Assembly (NCBI GenBank): GCA_900102385.1
Contig: FNBQ01000022.1
Span: forward strand, 1 to 60,893
Length of the DNA stretch: 60,893 nt
Reading direction: 5' to 3'
Origin: Bacteroidales bacterium KHT7
Lineage (GTDB): Bacteria; Bacteroidota; Bacteroidia; Bacteroidales; Bacteroidaceae
Under the pieces are notes generated by a model. That model was not told the origin of the DNA, ran no database searches, and saw only the letters and a program-made list of their open reading frames with translations. Every line of letters begins with the position of its first letter. The first letter of the stretch is position 1. Position numbers and translations under genes: made by a program. Below are positions 40,369-49,023 of this stretch, in pieces.

Positions 40369-42615
40369 ATGAAAAGACTAATGCTCCAATTAGCCATGCT
40401 TGTAACAGCATTCTTAATTACTGGCAGCACAATGGCACAGCCCGGCGTTCCGCAGGTGCAGTCGCCGATTGTCAACAAAGACAACTCAGTAACTTTCAAT
40501 TACTTAAACAAAACCGCTCAAAAGGTTGAGGTAGACGTTCAGTTTGCTGGTCGCCACGAGATGAAAAAAGACGACAAGGGCGTGTGGTCTATCACTCTCG
40601 GACCTACCACTCCCGACATCTATCCTTACTGCTTTATCGTTGACGGAATGCAGGTTATGGACCCCGTTAACGCCGAATGGTTTCCCAACGAGGGTTTCAA
40701 AAACAGCCTTTTGGATATGCGTGGCGATTTCAACCTGCCCCACGCCCTCAAAAACGTTCCCCACGGTAGCGTAGAGTACGTAACTTATTGGTCTGACGCA
40801 GCCAACACATTCTGCAACGCCATTGTTTACGTTCCCCCCACATACTACAACGGCAAGGGCGCAAGTTATCCCGTAATGTACCTCATCAGCGGCACCACCG
40901 ACACCGAAGAGGTATATTTCAAAGTAGGCAAAATGAACCTTATTCTCGACAACCTCATCGCACAGGGCAAGGCCAAAGAGATGATTATCGTTCTCCCCTA
41001 CGGCAACCCCAATCGTATTGCAGGTCAAGGAGATACACCCGCTATGCAGTTTGATATGTTTGGCAAAGATTTTCTCGATTTTCTTATGCCCTACGTTGAG
41101 AAAAACTACCGCACCATCAACAACGCTGCCAACCGTGCTATCGGCGGATTCTCTCGCGGCGGCAATCAGGCTCTCAGCATTGGTCTCAACAATTTGGACA
41201 AATTTTCGCACCTCTGCTCTTACAGTTCGTTTACACAGTTGCGTCCCGGTCAGTTAGACGACGCAAAATCGCTCAACTCTAAAATAAAACTCTTCTGGCT
41301 TGGCGTTGGTAGCGACGATTTTCTCTATGGCAACGCTCGCGACTTTATGGTAGAGTTAGACAAGCACAACATCAAGAATATGAAGGTGATAACCTCCGAC
41401 AAACACGGTCACACTTGGATGAACGCACGTTATTTCTTAGAGGAATCGCTTCCCCGTCTTTTCCAAGCCAACCCCTACAAGGGCGCAAATATGAAGGTTA
41501 CTCTTCCCGAGGCTAAAAAAGACCAACAGTTCACCCCTGGCGTAATGGCAAGAATGTTTCCCAAACCTGTGATTTCGCCCGAATATCACAAAGACGGCAG
41601 CGTAACATTCCGCCTCAAAGCCGACAATGCTAAGGAAGTAAAACTCGACCTCAACCAACTTATGGGCGGTCAAAATACAATGACCAAAGATGCCGACGGC
41701 GTTTGGAGCATCACCATCGCCACCGACCGTCCCGACATCTACCCCTACGGCTTTATTGTTGACGGCACCAGCATCAACGACCCCAACAACGCTGACATCT
41801 TCCCCAACGAAGGTTTCAAAGGCAGCCTCGTAGACATCCGCACCAAAGAGCCCGGAATGCAGGACATTCAAAAAGTGCCCCACGGCAAGGTGGCTTACCG
41901 TTTTTACCACTCCAACAGTCTCGGCATCGACCGTCCGATGTGCGTTTACACTCCCGAAGGCTACAAACCCGACGGCAACGAGAAACTCCCCGTGCTTTAC
42001 TTAATTCACGGTATGACAGATACTTACGAAACTTGGTTTAAAGTGGGCAAGATGAACAACATCCTCGACAACCTTATTGCCAAGGGTCTTGCAAAACGTA
42101 TGATTGTGGTAATGCCCTACGCCAACCCCTACCCCGAACTTATTCTCCGTGGCAAGGCTGAGCGTTACGACGCAATGGACACCAAAAAGATTGTTACCGA
42201 AATCACCAAAGACGTTGTTCCTTACATCGAAAAGAATTTCAACGTACTTACCGATGCCGACAACCGCGCCATTGCAGGATTCTCGCTCGGCGGACGTCAG
42301 ACTTTGGCAACAGGTTTGGGCAATCCCGATATGTTCCATTACGTAGCCGCATTTGCCCCTGCAATCTTCGGCAACGAGTTTAAAGACAATTTCTCAAACG
42401 GCACATACGCCACTCCCGACGTACTTAAATCAAAACTCAAATTTATGTTCCTCGGCACTGGCAAAGACGATTTCTTGATTCAAGCATCGCTCGGTTTGGA
42501 AAAATACCTCACCGACAATGGCATCAAGCACACCTTCTACAATCCCGGCGGCGGTCACACCTGGATGAATTGCCGCGATTACCTCGAACTCACCGCAAAA
42601 GAGTTGTTTAGGTAA
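40369..42615 (+). CDS. Exported double-headed CE1-like esterase
   Basis: 748 aa. Signal peptide (residues 1-24, ending TMAQP). Two tandem copies of an E-set/CBM48-like domain plus an esterase domain. Copy 1: domain about 30-125 and catalytic domain about 140-365 with Ser262 (GFSRGG), DDF and HGHTWMN. Copy 2: about 395-490 and 510-748 with Ser639 (GFSLGG), GKDDF and GGGHTWMN. Both triads look intact. Relatives remove feruloyl or acetyl groups from plant xylan, or hydrolyse ferric enterobactin-type esters. Its proline and leucine codons (often CCC, CTC) look different from neighbouring operons, hinting at transfer or high expression. Terminator at 42620. Confidence 0.9.
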   Translation: MKRLMLQLAMLVTAFLITGSTMAQPGVPQVQSPIVNKDNSVTFNYLNKTAQKVEVDVQFAGRHEMKKDDKGVWSITLGPTTPDIYPYCFIVDGMQVMDPVNAEWFPNEGFKNSLLDMRGDFNLPHALKNVPHGSVEYVTYWSDAANTFCNAIVYVPPTYYNGKGASYPVMYLISGTTDTEEVYFKVGKMNLILDNLIAQGKAKEMIIVLPYGNPNRIAGQGDTPAMQFDMFGKDFLDFLMPYVEKNYRTINNAANRAIGGFSRGGNQALSIGLNNLDKFSHLCSYSSFTQLRPGQLDDAKSLNSKIKLFWLGVGSDDFLYGNARDFMVELDKHNIKNMKVITSDKHGHTWMNARYFLEESLPRLFQANPYKGANMKVTLPEAKKDQQFTPGVMARMFPKPVISPEYHKDGSVTFRLKADNAKEVKLDLNQLMGGQNTMTKDADGVWSITIATDRPDIYPYGFIVDGTSINDPNNADIFPNEGFKGSLVDIRTKEPGMQDIQKVPHGKVAYRFYHSNSLGIDRPMCVYTPEGYKPDGNEKLPVLYLIHGMTDTYETWFKVGKMNNILDNLIAKGLAKRMIVVMPYANPYPELILRGKAERYDAMDTKKIVTEITKDVVPYIEKNFNVLTDADNRAIAGFSLGGRQTLATGLGNPDMFHYVAAFAPAIFGNEFKDNFSNGTYATPDVLKSKLKFMFLGTGKDDFLIQASLGLEKYLTDNGIKHTFYNPGGGHTWMNCRDYLELTAKELFR

Positions 42616-42619
42616 GATA

Positions 42620-42665
42620 GAATTGGAAGTCGGGAGAATGTTTACCGGCTTTCAATTCTTTTTTT
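42620..42665 (+). terminator. Intrinsic terminator after the esterase
   Basis: GAATTGGAAGTCGG and CCGGCTTTCAATTC pair with two wobble positions, followed by seven Ts. Confidence 0.85.
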
Positions 42666-42716
42666 CTGAAGAAACCACACTCAAAAAAGCACTCACAAAT
42701 TCATGAAATAAAGAAT

Positions 42717-43217
42717 ATGACAAAGATTGATTTTTCTATGCTCCGTGCCGATGAAGCCGAAAGTATTGCCGAGATGTCGCGAATGGCTACTGAGATTCTG
42801 CGCGAGCATTACGACCCTATCGTTGGCAAAGAGCAGAACGCCTATATGTTAGACAAGTTCCAGTCGGTCAAGGCAATAGGCGAGCAGCTGGGCAACGGCT
42901 ATCGATATTATTTCGTGCGCTGCGACGGTCGCAACGTCGGCTTCATGGCTTTCTATCCACGCCAGAAGGCTATGTATCTGAGCAAACTCTATCTCTACAA
43001 AGACGAGCGCGGCAAGGGCTTTTCGCGTCAGATGATTGCGTTTGTAGCAGAAGAGGCACACCGCGAAAATCTGTGCGCTGTAGAATTGAACGTGAACAAG
43101 CACAACCCGTCAATAAGCGTGTACGAGAGTCTTGGCTTCAAGCATCTCCGTGCCGAGAAGATTGACATCGGGCACGGCTATTTCATGGACGATTTTGTTA
43201 TGAGGTTAGAAATCTGA
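42717..43217 (+). CDS. GNAT acetyltransferase
   Basis: 166 aa. FMAFYPRQKAMYLSKLYLYKDERGKGFSRQMI contains the acetyl-CoA loop ERGKGFS. NKHNPSISVYESLGFK is the C-terminal motif and HGYFMDDFVMRLEI ends the protein. This pattern is common in small-molecule acetyltransferases of Bacteroidales. Substrate unknown. Confidence 0.9.
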   Translation: MTKIDFSMLRADEAESIAEMSRMATEILREHYDPIVGKEQNAYMLDKFQSVKAIGEQLGNGYRYYFVRCDGRNVGFMAFYPRQKAMYLSKLYLYKDERGKGFSRQMIAFVAEEAHRENLCAVELNVNKHNPSISVYESLGFKHLRAEKIDIGHGYFMDDFVMRLEI

Positions 43218-43293
43218 CAATCAATATCATCGCTCTGCAAGATGCACGGTTTTATCGGCATTTTCAGAGAAACAACATAAACATCAGCAAGAA

Positions 43294-44097
43294 ATGAAGA
43301 CTATTTTCATCACAGGCGCATCTGCCGGAATTGGCAAATCTACAGCGCAGATTTTTGTAAGCCGCGGCTGGCAGGTTGTGGCAACCATGCGTTCGCCCGA
43401 GAAAGAGACCGAACTGACAAAGAACGGCAACATTCTTGTTCTGCCGCTCGATGTAACCAAGCCAGATACCATCGATAGCGCAGTAAAAGCAGCCATCGAC
43501 CGCTTTGGAAACATCGACGTGCTTGTAAACAACGCCGGTTTCTACACCATCGGCGCACTCGAGTCGTTCTCCGACGAGGATATTGTAAGGCAAATTGACA
43601 CCAATCTTGTTGGACTAATCCGTGTAACAAAGGCGGTTCTGCCTTACATGCGGCAGAGGCGAAGCGGAAAAATCGTCAATCTCTCGTCTATTGCCGGCAG
43701 GATGACCGTTCCAATCCAGTCGCTCTACCACGCCACAAAATGGGGCGTTGAGGGCTTTACCGAGGCGTTGCAGTTCGAGTTGAAGCCTTTCGGCATCGAC
43801 GTTGCGCTTGTTGAGCCGGGCGTTATCAACACCGATTTCTACGGAAGGTCGATGAACTGCGTCCTGCCCAACAACGAGTACAAAGACTACGTTACGGCGG
43901 TGCGCGACTTTCTTGTAAAAAGCGGCGGCGAAGGCTCAGACCCCGAAATAATCGGCGAGACAATCTTCAAGATTGCCGAAAGTAGAAAGCCAAAGTTGCG
44001 CTACCTTATCGGAAAATCGACATTCATCGTGCCTATACACAAAATTCTGCCTCGCTCACTTTACATGTACATTGTAAACAAGATTATGGCAAGGTAA
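43294..44097 (+). CDS. Short-chain dehydrogenase/reductase (SDR)
   Basis: 267 aa, classical SDR. TGASAGIG (NAD(P)-binding), NNAGF, active-site Ser in NLSSIAG, YHATK with catalytic Tyr and Lys, then VEPGVINTDFYG. The acidic LDVT after the second strand helps bind the nucleotide. Substrate cannot be told from sequence. Closed by the terminator at 44128. Confidence 0.93.
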   Translation: MKTIFITGASAGIGKSTAQIFVSRGWQVVATMRSPEKETELTKNGNILVLPLDVTKPDTIDSAVKAAIDRFGNIDVLVNNAGFYTIGALESFSDEDIVRQIDTNLVGLIRVTKAVLPYMRQRRSGKIVNLSSIAGRMTVPIQSLYHATKWGVEGFTEALQFELKPFGIDVALVEPGVINTDFYGRSMNCVLPNNEYKDYVTAVRDFLVKSGGEGSDPEIIGETIFKIAESRKPKLRYLIGKSTFIVPIHKILPRSLYMYIVNKIMAR

Positions 44098-44127
44098 CTG
44101 CTATACAAAACACTAATTTTCATTTTC

Positions 44128-44167
44128 AAAAAGGCAGAACCGGGATTCGTCGGTTCGGCCTTTTTTT
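44128..44167 (+). terminator. Intrinsic terminator after the SDR
   Basis: AAAAAGGCAGAACCG (44128-44142) pairs with CGGTTCGGCCTTTTTTT (44151-44167), followed by the T run. A clean A-stem-T structure. Confidence 0.9.
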
Positions 44168-44273
44168 GTAGACTGACGGCAATCATGTTACGCAAGTCTG
44201 GCATAAGCAATTCTGCAACAATATGCAAGCAACGAATCGTTATGCAGAAAAGAACCGAAAAAACAACTTTCAG

Positions 44274-44482
44274 GGTACGGGATAGCAAGGAGATAACAAA
44301 ACAGTAACAAAGTTGTAACAAGGGGGAAGAAAGAAGATGCATACTTTGATGTAAGCCAGAAGGTTCGGAGAAGTAACAGAGAAGCAACGGGAAAGTAAGC
44401 CGCAAGGTTCGAGGTAGCTACGGAGTAGGAACGGGGTAGCAACGGGGAAGGTTCGGAGAAGATACGGAGAAGTAAGCCGATA
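44274..44482. repeat. 11-bp-period array, 19 units
   Basis: Nineteen consecutive 11-base units, for example GGTACGGGATA, GCAAGGAGATA, ACAAAGTTGTA, GTAAGCCAGAA, GGTTCGGAGAA, GTAACAGAGAA, GCAACGGGAAA, GGTTCGAGGTA, GCTACGGAGTA, GGAACGGGGTA, GCAACGGGGAA, GGTTCGGAGAA, GATACGGAGAA, GTAAGCCGATA. The period never slips, although single bases vary. Directly followed by the 7-bp-period array. Confidence 0.9.
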
Positions 44483-44552
44483 ATAATTGACAATTCACAA
44501 TAGCCAATGGACAGTTGACAATTTTTTGAAACTTAGAGAAAGTTGAAAAGTG
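44483..44552. repeat. 7-bp-period array
   Basis: Ten units read as ATAATTG, ACAATTC, ACAATAG, CCAATGG, ACAGTTG, ACAATTT, TTTGAAA, CTTAGAG, AAAGTTG, AAAAGTG. It begins exactly where the 11-bp array ends. The rest of 44553-44717 holds no supported gene. Confidence 0.7.
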
Positions 44553-44717
44553 CTGATTCTGCACAATAAAAAATTATACGCTTATGGCTTATAATAAAAT
44601 CCCCACTCTCATGGAGAATGGGGAAGGGCTGCGCAGATGTCGATTCTAAGCCTTAAATCCATCGGTTCACGCTACAAAAATTGCCACACCATTCTTTTTT
44701 CGGCAAAAATCCTTGCC

Positions 44718-44783
44718 GTTCGTCACAGAAACTTGCAGATTATCCCAAAACGGTATGCAAACGCAACATATTCAGGCATCTGC
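44718..44783 (+). promoter_or_regulatory. Shared operator 7
   Basis: TCACAGAA at 44723 and TCCCAAAA at 44743 (20 bp), joined by TGCAGATTA. At the expected -7 position (44776) only the weak GCATCTGC is found and the -33 is GTA. So either the promoter strongly depends on the bound protein or the initiation site differs. Confidence 0.72.
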
Positions 44784-44817
44784 CGCGTCTAACGCTCAGA
44801 AAATAAAACACGAGAAT

Positions 44818-47250
44818 ATGAAAAATGTTATCAATCGCAACTATGTTTGCACCCTTTTAAGAAAGAAACTTTTGGCAGTCGCACTTATTCTTACGGCTGC
44901 ATCGGCTCAGGCAAAGAACAAATCGCAAGAGGTGAACGGAAAGATTACCAACACCAAGGGCGAGCCTCTGGCTTTCGTAAACATCTCGCTGCTGTCGTCC
45001 GATTCGACCTTCATTCAAGGAACAACGAGCGACATGGAAGGCAAATTCCTTATCCAGTCTCCCGAAGATGGCTGTATCCTAAGGCTTTCGTACGTCGGAT
45101 TTCAGACTAAATATATCGATGTGAAGGACGCAAACATCGGCACAACAGCCATGAACGACGACGCGCAGACGCTTAGCGAAGTAACCGTAAAGGGTCTGCT
45201 TCCGAAGACAAAACTAACGGGCTGCTCCATGCTCACAACCGTTCAGGGCACGGTGCTGGGCAAGTCGGGCACGGCATTAGAGATGCTTCCGAAGATTCCG
45301 GGAATGGCGATGAAAGACGACGAGCTGGAGGTGCTTGGCAAGGGCAAGCCTATCTTCTACATCAACGGCAGAAAGATGCAAGATAAGGACGAGCTGAAGC
45401 GTCTGCGCTCTGAAGAGATACAGAGCGTTGAGGTAATTACCAATCCGGGCGCGCAGTACGATGCCACAGTTTCGGCAGTTGTAAGAATAAAGACGGTGCG
45501 CCGAAAGGGCGACGGCTTCGGATTCGACCTCGCTGCGAGCAACAACCAAGACCTCATCTTCGGTTACAGCGACCCTTCGGCAACTGCCAACCTTCACTAT
45601 CGCCACAACGACATAGAGCTCTTCGGACTGCTTAACTACTGGAAGTGGGAAAGCGTTGGCGACATCAATCTTACCGAATCGACCATTCTGAAAGCCGACG
45701 GAGGCATAAAAAACATCCGTCAAGACATATACACTCGCAACGACTGGCACGGACAGGGACTGAACTACAACCTCGGCTTTAACTGGCAGATAAACGAAAA
45801 GCACTCGCTGGGAATGCGCGTAGAACGACACGACAAGTTCAAGACTTACAACGACATGCGATGCAAGACCGACGTTGAGCATCACCGCATAGGCGGAGGA
45901 CCTCTGTATGCCGAGAGCAACAACTCAACGCAGCGCGAAGACGAACACGTTCCGTACAGCTGGGAGAGCAACGCATACTACAACGGAAAAATAGGCAAGA
46001 TGGACATCGACTTGAACATCGATTTTATTTCGACTAAGGGAGACAAAGTGAGCCAGATAAACGAGTTGCACGATAGCGGCAGCCGTCAGCAGATGCAGCA
46101 GGACAACAGTCAGTCTACAAACCTGTGGGCAGCCAAGCTTGTGTTGAGCTATCCGATACTGAAAGGCATGGTTCAAGCTGGAACAGAGATGAGCTTCGTG
46201 AACCGCGCAAGCAACTCGTCTATAACAAACTATCCTCTGCCATCGTCAGACTCTGATGTTGACGAGAAGAACATAGCCGCCTTCGTATCGTACAGCGCAA
46301 ATCTGAAGGACTTAGGAAACATAAGCGCAGGCTTGAGATACGAACATGTGGGCTTCGATTATACCGACAACCTGTATGCCGACCGCTCAATGTCGCGCAA
46401 TCAAGACGAGTTCTTTCCTAACCTGTCGTGGTCTAAGCAGTTTAGCGATGTTCAGACAGCCGTTGCCTATTGCATGAAGACCATCCGACCAAACTACAGC
46501 TCGCTTGACGACCGCATCGTCTATCTTAACTCGTACTCGCTGATACAGGGCGACTCTAAACTGAAAAACGCTACCATGCAGGAGGTTAGCATCAATGCGC
46601 GCTGGAAGTGGATAAACCTGTTTGCCGCCTACGAGCGTCGCGACAACACGATAACGCAGTTGCCAATGGCATACAACGACGAAGGCATCATGCTGCTGAA
46701 ACAGAGCAATTTGCAGAACCCAGTACGCAACCTTGCCATCTTCATCTCGGGCAACCCTACATGGGGCATCTACAGTCCGTCGTGGACCGTAGGCAGACAA
46801 AAGTTCTGGAACACAATGACTTTCGACGACCCTCGCGAGGCTGACGGTAAGGTTGAAGTAAGTTTCAACAAGCCAATTTACTTCATCGACCTCAACAATA
46901 CTTTCCGTCTGAAACACAGCTGGCAGTTCGAGGCAAACATGAACATAATGACCAAGGGCGACGTGATAAATTTCAGAATGTTATCGCCATCTTACAACCT
47001 TCGCTTCGCGGTTCAGAAATGCTGGTTTAAGAACGACGCGCTCTGCCTAAGAGCAAGCATCAGCGATGTGCTGAAACGCAGCGTTCAGGACGTTGCGCAA
47101 GACTGCGGCTTCTTCTACGGAATGCAGAAAACCACTCGCAACAATCATCGTCTGGACATCTCGCTGCGCTACAGCTTCAACGCATCTAACAGCCATTACA
47201 AGGGCACAGGAGCCGGAAAATCTGTTCAGCAGCGCATGGCAAGCAATTGA
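44818..47250 (+). CDS. Outer-membrane beta-barrel protein, TonB-linked, with CarboxypepD_reg domain
   Basis: 810 aa from the ATG at 44818 (MKNVINRNYVCTLL); earlier codons lie in or near the operator. Signal peptide (about residues 1-31, ending AQA). CarboxypepD_reg-like domain about 35-115 (VNGKITNTKGEPLAFVNIS, LRLSYVGFQTKYI), plug with LSEVTVKGLLPKTKL, LPKIPGM and VEVITNPGAQYDATVSAVVRI, then a barrel (OMP_b-brl_3 type) ending SHYKGTGAGKSVQQRM. A full-length paralogue of the gene at 16702. Ligand unknown. Confidence 0.92.
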   Translation: MKNVINRNYVCTLLRKKLLAVALILTAASAQAKNKSQEVNGKITNTKGEPLAFVNISLLSSDSTFIQGTTSDMEGKFLIQSPEDGCILRLSYVGFQTKYIDVKDANIGTTAMNDDAQTLSEVTVKGLLPKTKLTGCSMLTTVQGTVLGKSGTALEMLPKIPGMAMKDDELEVLGKGKPIFYINGRKMQDKDELKRLRSEEIQSVEVITNPGAQYDATVSAVVRIKTVRRKGDGFGFDLAASNNQDLIFGYSDPSATANLHYRHNDIELFGLLNYWKWESVGDINLTESTILKADGGIKNIRQDIYTRNDWHGQGLNYNLGFNWQINEKHSLGMRVERHDKFKTYNDMRCKTDVEHHRIGGGPLYAESNNSTQREDEHVPYSWESNAYYNGKIGKMDIDLNIDFISTKGDKVSQINELHDSGSRQQMQQDNSQSTNLWAAKLVLSYPILKGMVQAGTEMSFVNRASNSSITNYPLPSSDSDVDEKNIAAFVSYSANLKDLGNISAGLRYEHVGFDYTDNLYADRSMSRNQDEFFPNLSWSKQFSDVQTAVAYCMKTIRPNYSSLDDRIVYLNSYSLIQGDSKLKNATMQEVSINARWKWINLFAAYERRDNTITQLPMAYNDEGIMLLKQSNLQNPVRNLAIFISGNPTWGIYSPSWTVGRQKFWNTMTFDDPREADGKVEVSFNKPIYFIDLNNTFRLKHSWQFEANMNIMTKGDVINFRMLSPSYNLRFAVQKCWFKNDALCLRASISDVLKRSVQDVAQDCGFFYGMQKTTRNNHRLDISLRYSFNASNSHYKGTGAGKSVQQRMASN

Positions 47251-47278
47251 TATCGTTTTTCTTTGATGTGTGTTTGAA

Positions 47279-47316
47279 AATCCCCTCCCGTTTTTTTTTG
47301 AAACTGGGAGGGGATT
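47279..47316. terminator. Hairpin after the outer-membrane protein gene
   Basis: AATCCCCTCCC (47279-47289) and GGGAGGGGATT (47306-47316) form a perfect 11-bp stem. The T run is in the loop rather than after it. It probably acts as a terminator for the plus strand or for both strands. Confidence 0.6.
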
Positions 47317-47364
47317 CTCGTAGCACCACGTTATGCCGAATTTCATATTAAACGATGGCACAAC

Positions 47365-47880
47365 TCACCAAGATTCTGGATGTTCTTTTTTCCAATCCTC
47401 AATTTCTTTTGCCATTTTAGCATATTTTGACGGATTGCGTTCATACCAACCAGTTCTAACACGATATCCGATATTCTGAGACCTTGTAAAATGGGCACTA
47501 GTGCAGAACGCTGCAACACATATAATTACAACTACAACACATTTGACTGTGTCTTTAGTTGCTATATGTTCCTTGAGAATCCCAACCCCTCTATATCTAT
47601 ATACATAGTAATATAACGACACAAAAATGACAACAAATTCTGCAATATACAGAGAATCCATTAAATAAGTATCTGTTGAGTAATAACCATACGTATGGTT
47701 ATATAAGAAAAAACTATCAACAATTGAAGTTAATAAACAATTTAAAATCAATGTTGCTAATGCTATTGTTTTTATTACTGTTGAATTATCGCTTTTTCGT
47801 CCCCAAAGTCCAGCATCTATAACCGACAATTGATGAACACCAAGCAATAAAGCATCTAAAAGTGATTGTAAAAACTTCAT
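47365..47880 (-). CDS. Membrane protein of unknown function
   Basis: 171 aa with about three transmembrane segments (near residues 36-56, 72-92, 112-132), then a charged C-terminal tail (KMAKEIEDWKKEHPESW). AT-rich. Preceded on its own strand by a full repeat element (47906-48076). Function unknown. Confidence 0.7.
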   Translation of the reverse strand: MKFLQSLLDALLLGVHQLSVIDAGLWGRKSDNSTVIKTIALATLILNCLLTSIVDSFFLYNHTYGYYSTDTYLMDSLYIAEFVVIFVSLYYYVYRYRGVGILKEHIATKDTVKCVVVVIICVAAFCTSAHFTRSQNIGYRVRTGWYERNPSKYAKMAKEIEDWKKEHPESW

Positions 47881-47905
47881 AAGTTAATTTTTCTTCAAAT
47901 ACAAC

Positions 47906-48076
47906 GTTCTGCCGAATTCTCCGCTTGCTACCGAAAGAACGCAAGAATTCCCATTGTCGTAACGCGACAAAAATAACAACTTTTTTGCTCTTGCCCAATA
48001 CAAAACATTTTTTTCAGCGGCGGGAATTGCAAATTCCCTAATTTTCTCCCAGCCGAATTTGAAAATCCGGCAGAAC
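47906..48076. repeat. ~172-bp inverted-repeat element, complete copy
   Basis: 171 bp. Terminal inverted repeats GTTCTGCCGAATT and a matching right end CCGGCAGAAC. Internal hairpins: TTGTCG-TAACG-CGACAA (47954-47970) and GGGAATTGCAAATTCCC (48022-48038). One frame gives RKNSHCRNATKITTFLLL and similar peptides in other copies; I consider this noncoding. Confidence 0.82.
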
Positions 48077-48116
48077 ATGTTTTGGATTTCCACCAACTAA
48101 TTTAACATTCCTTTTA

Positions 48117-48146
48117 TTGTCGCTTTCAAAGTTTAATATATCTTTG
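48117..48146 (+). promoter_or_regulatory. Promoter of the SDR-acyl-CoA synthetase pair
   Basis: TTG (48117-48119), 19 bp, TATCTTTG (48139-48146), 43 nt before the GTG start. No shared operator. Confidence 0.6.
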
Positions 48147-48189
48147 CATTACTTGTCGTAATAACTACGAAAACAAGAGCAAAAAACAA

Positions 48190-49023
48190 GTGAACAACAT
48201 CTTATACAAAACTGCGAAAGCCTTACTATATCACTCGCCAAGCATCAGCAAATCAACCCTTTGCAAGATATTTGGCGGCAAGCGGGTTATCATTTCCGGA
48301 GCATCGCACGGCATAGGCAAAGCACTCGCACTCAAGCTGATAGAGGCTGGCGCAGACTTGTTTCTGATTGCGAGGACCGAAAGCGAGCTACAATTTCTGC
48401 ACGACAAGGCAAGGCAGAACGGATGCAACGTGAGAATCTCGGTCACCGACCTTCGAAACCGCAACGAACTCGACCGTCTTTGCAGCGTTCTGAAGGAATT
48501 GCCGAGGGTTGACTTTTTCTTCTGCAACGCCGGAAAATCCATTAACCGCAGAATCGAAGACGCGCTCGACCGTATGCACGATTACGACAGGACTATCGAC
48601 CTGAATTACAAATCGCTGGTTGCCTTGTCGCTCACTCTCATTCCGAAATTGCGGCAAAGTGGCGGAAAGATAATCTACACATCATCAGCAAGTTGTCTAT
48701 ACCCGGCAGCACCGGGCTGGAGTGCCTACCACGCGTCAAAATGTGCTGCCAACATCTGGTGTCAGACCGCCGACTCGGAACTGAAACACAAAGGCGTGAG
48801 GGTGCAGATTGCCTATATGCCACTCGTACACACCACGATGTCGGACGCCACGGAAATGTATAGAAAACTGCCTGCATTTTCAGCCGAAGAAGCAGCCGAT
48901 ATTCTTCTTAGCCTAAGCATCAGCAACAAAAGATGTTACAAACCTTGGTGGGCTTCTCTCACCGAGATTCCAGCCATCTGCCTTTCACCATTGATTAGAA
49001 AAATTTACAGCCTAAAAAAATGA
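48190..49023 (+). CDS. SDR oxidoreductase coupled to an acyl-CoA synthetase
   Basis: 277 aa, GTG start at 48190 (MNNILYKTAKALLYHS). Dinucleotide motif SGASHGIGKA, FFCNAGKS, catalytic Ser in TSSASCLYPA, YHASK with Tyr and Lys, then YMPLVHTTMSDATE. An N-terminal extension of about 30 residues precedes the fold, as in reductases that act on acyl or lipid substrates. Its stop overlaps the next gene by 4 nt (ATGA), so the two enzymes are probably made together and work on one lipid-like acid. Confidence 0.9.
   Translation: MNNILYKTAKALLYHSPSISKSTLCKIFGGKRVIISGASHGIGKALALKLIEAGADLFLIARTESELQFLHDKARQNGCNVRISVTDLRNRNELDRLCSVLKELPRVDFFFCNAGKSINRRIEDALDRMHDYDRTIDLNYKSLVALSLTLIPKLRQSGGKIIYTSSASCLYPAAPGWSAYHASKCAANIWCQTADSELKHKGVRVQIAYMPLVHTTMSDATEMYRKLPAFSAEEAADILLSLSISNKRCYKPWWASLTEIPAICLSPLIRKIYSLKK

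Noticed and set aside
40369-42615. Glycan utilisation locus
   Set aside because: No SusC/SusD pair and no glycoside hydrolases nearby; the TonB receptors lack SusD partners.
21744-44482. CRISPR array
   Set aside because: Units are 11 bases and adjoin directly without spacers, and no cas genes are present.
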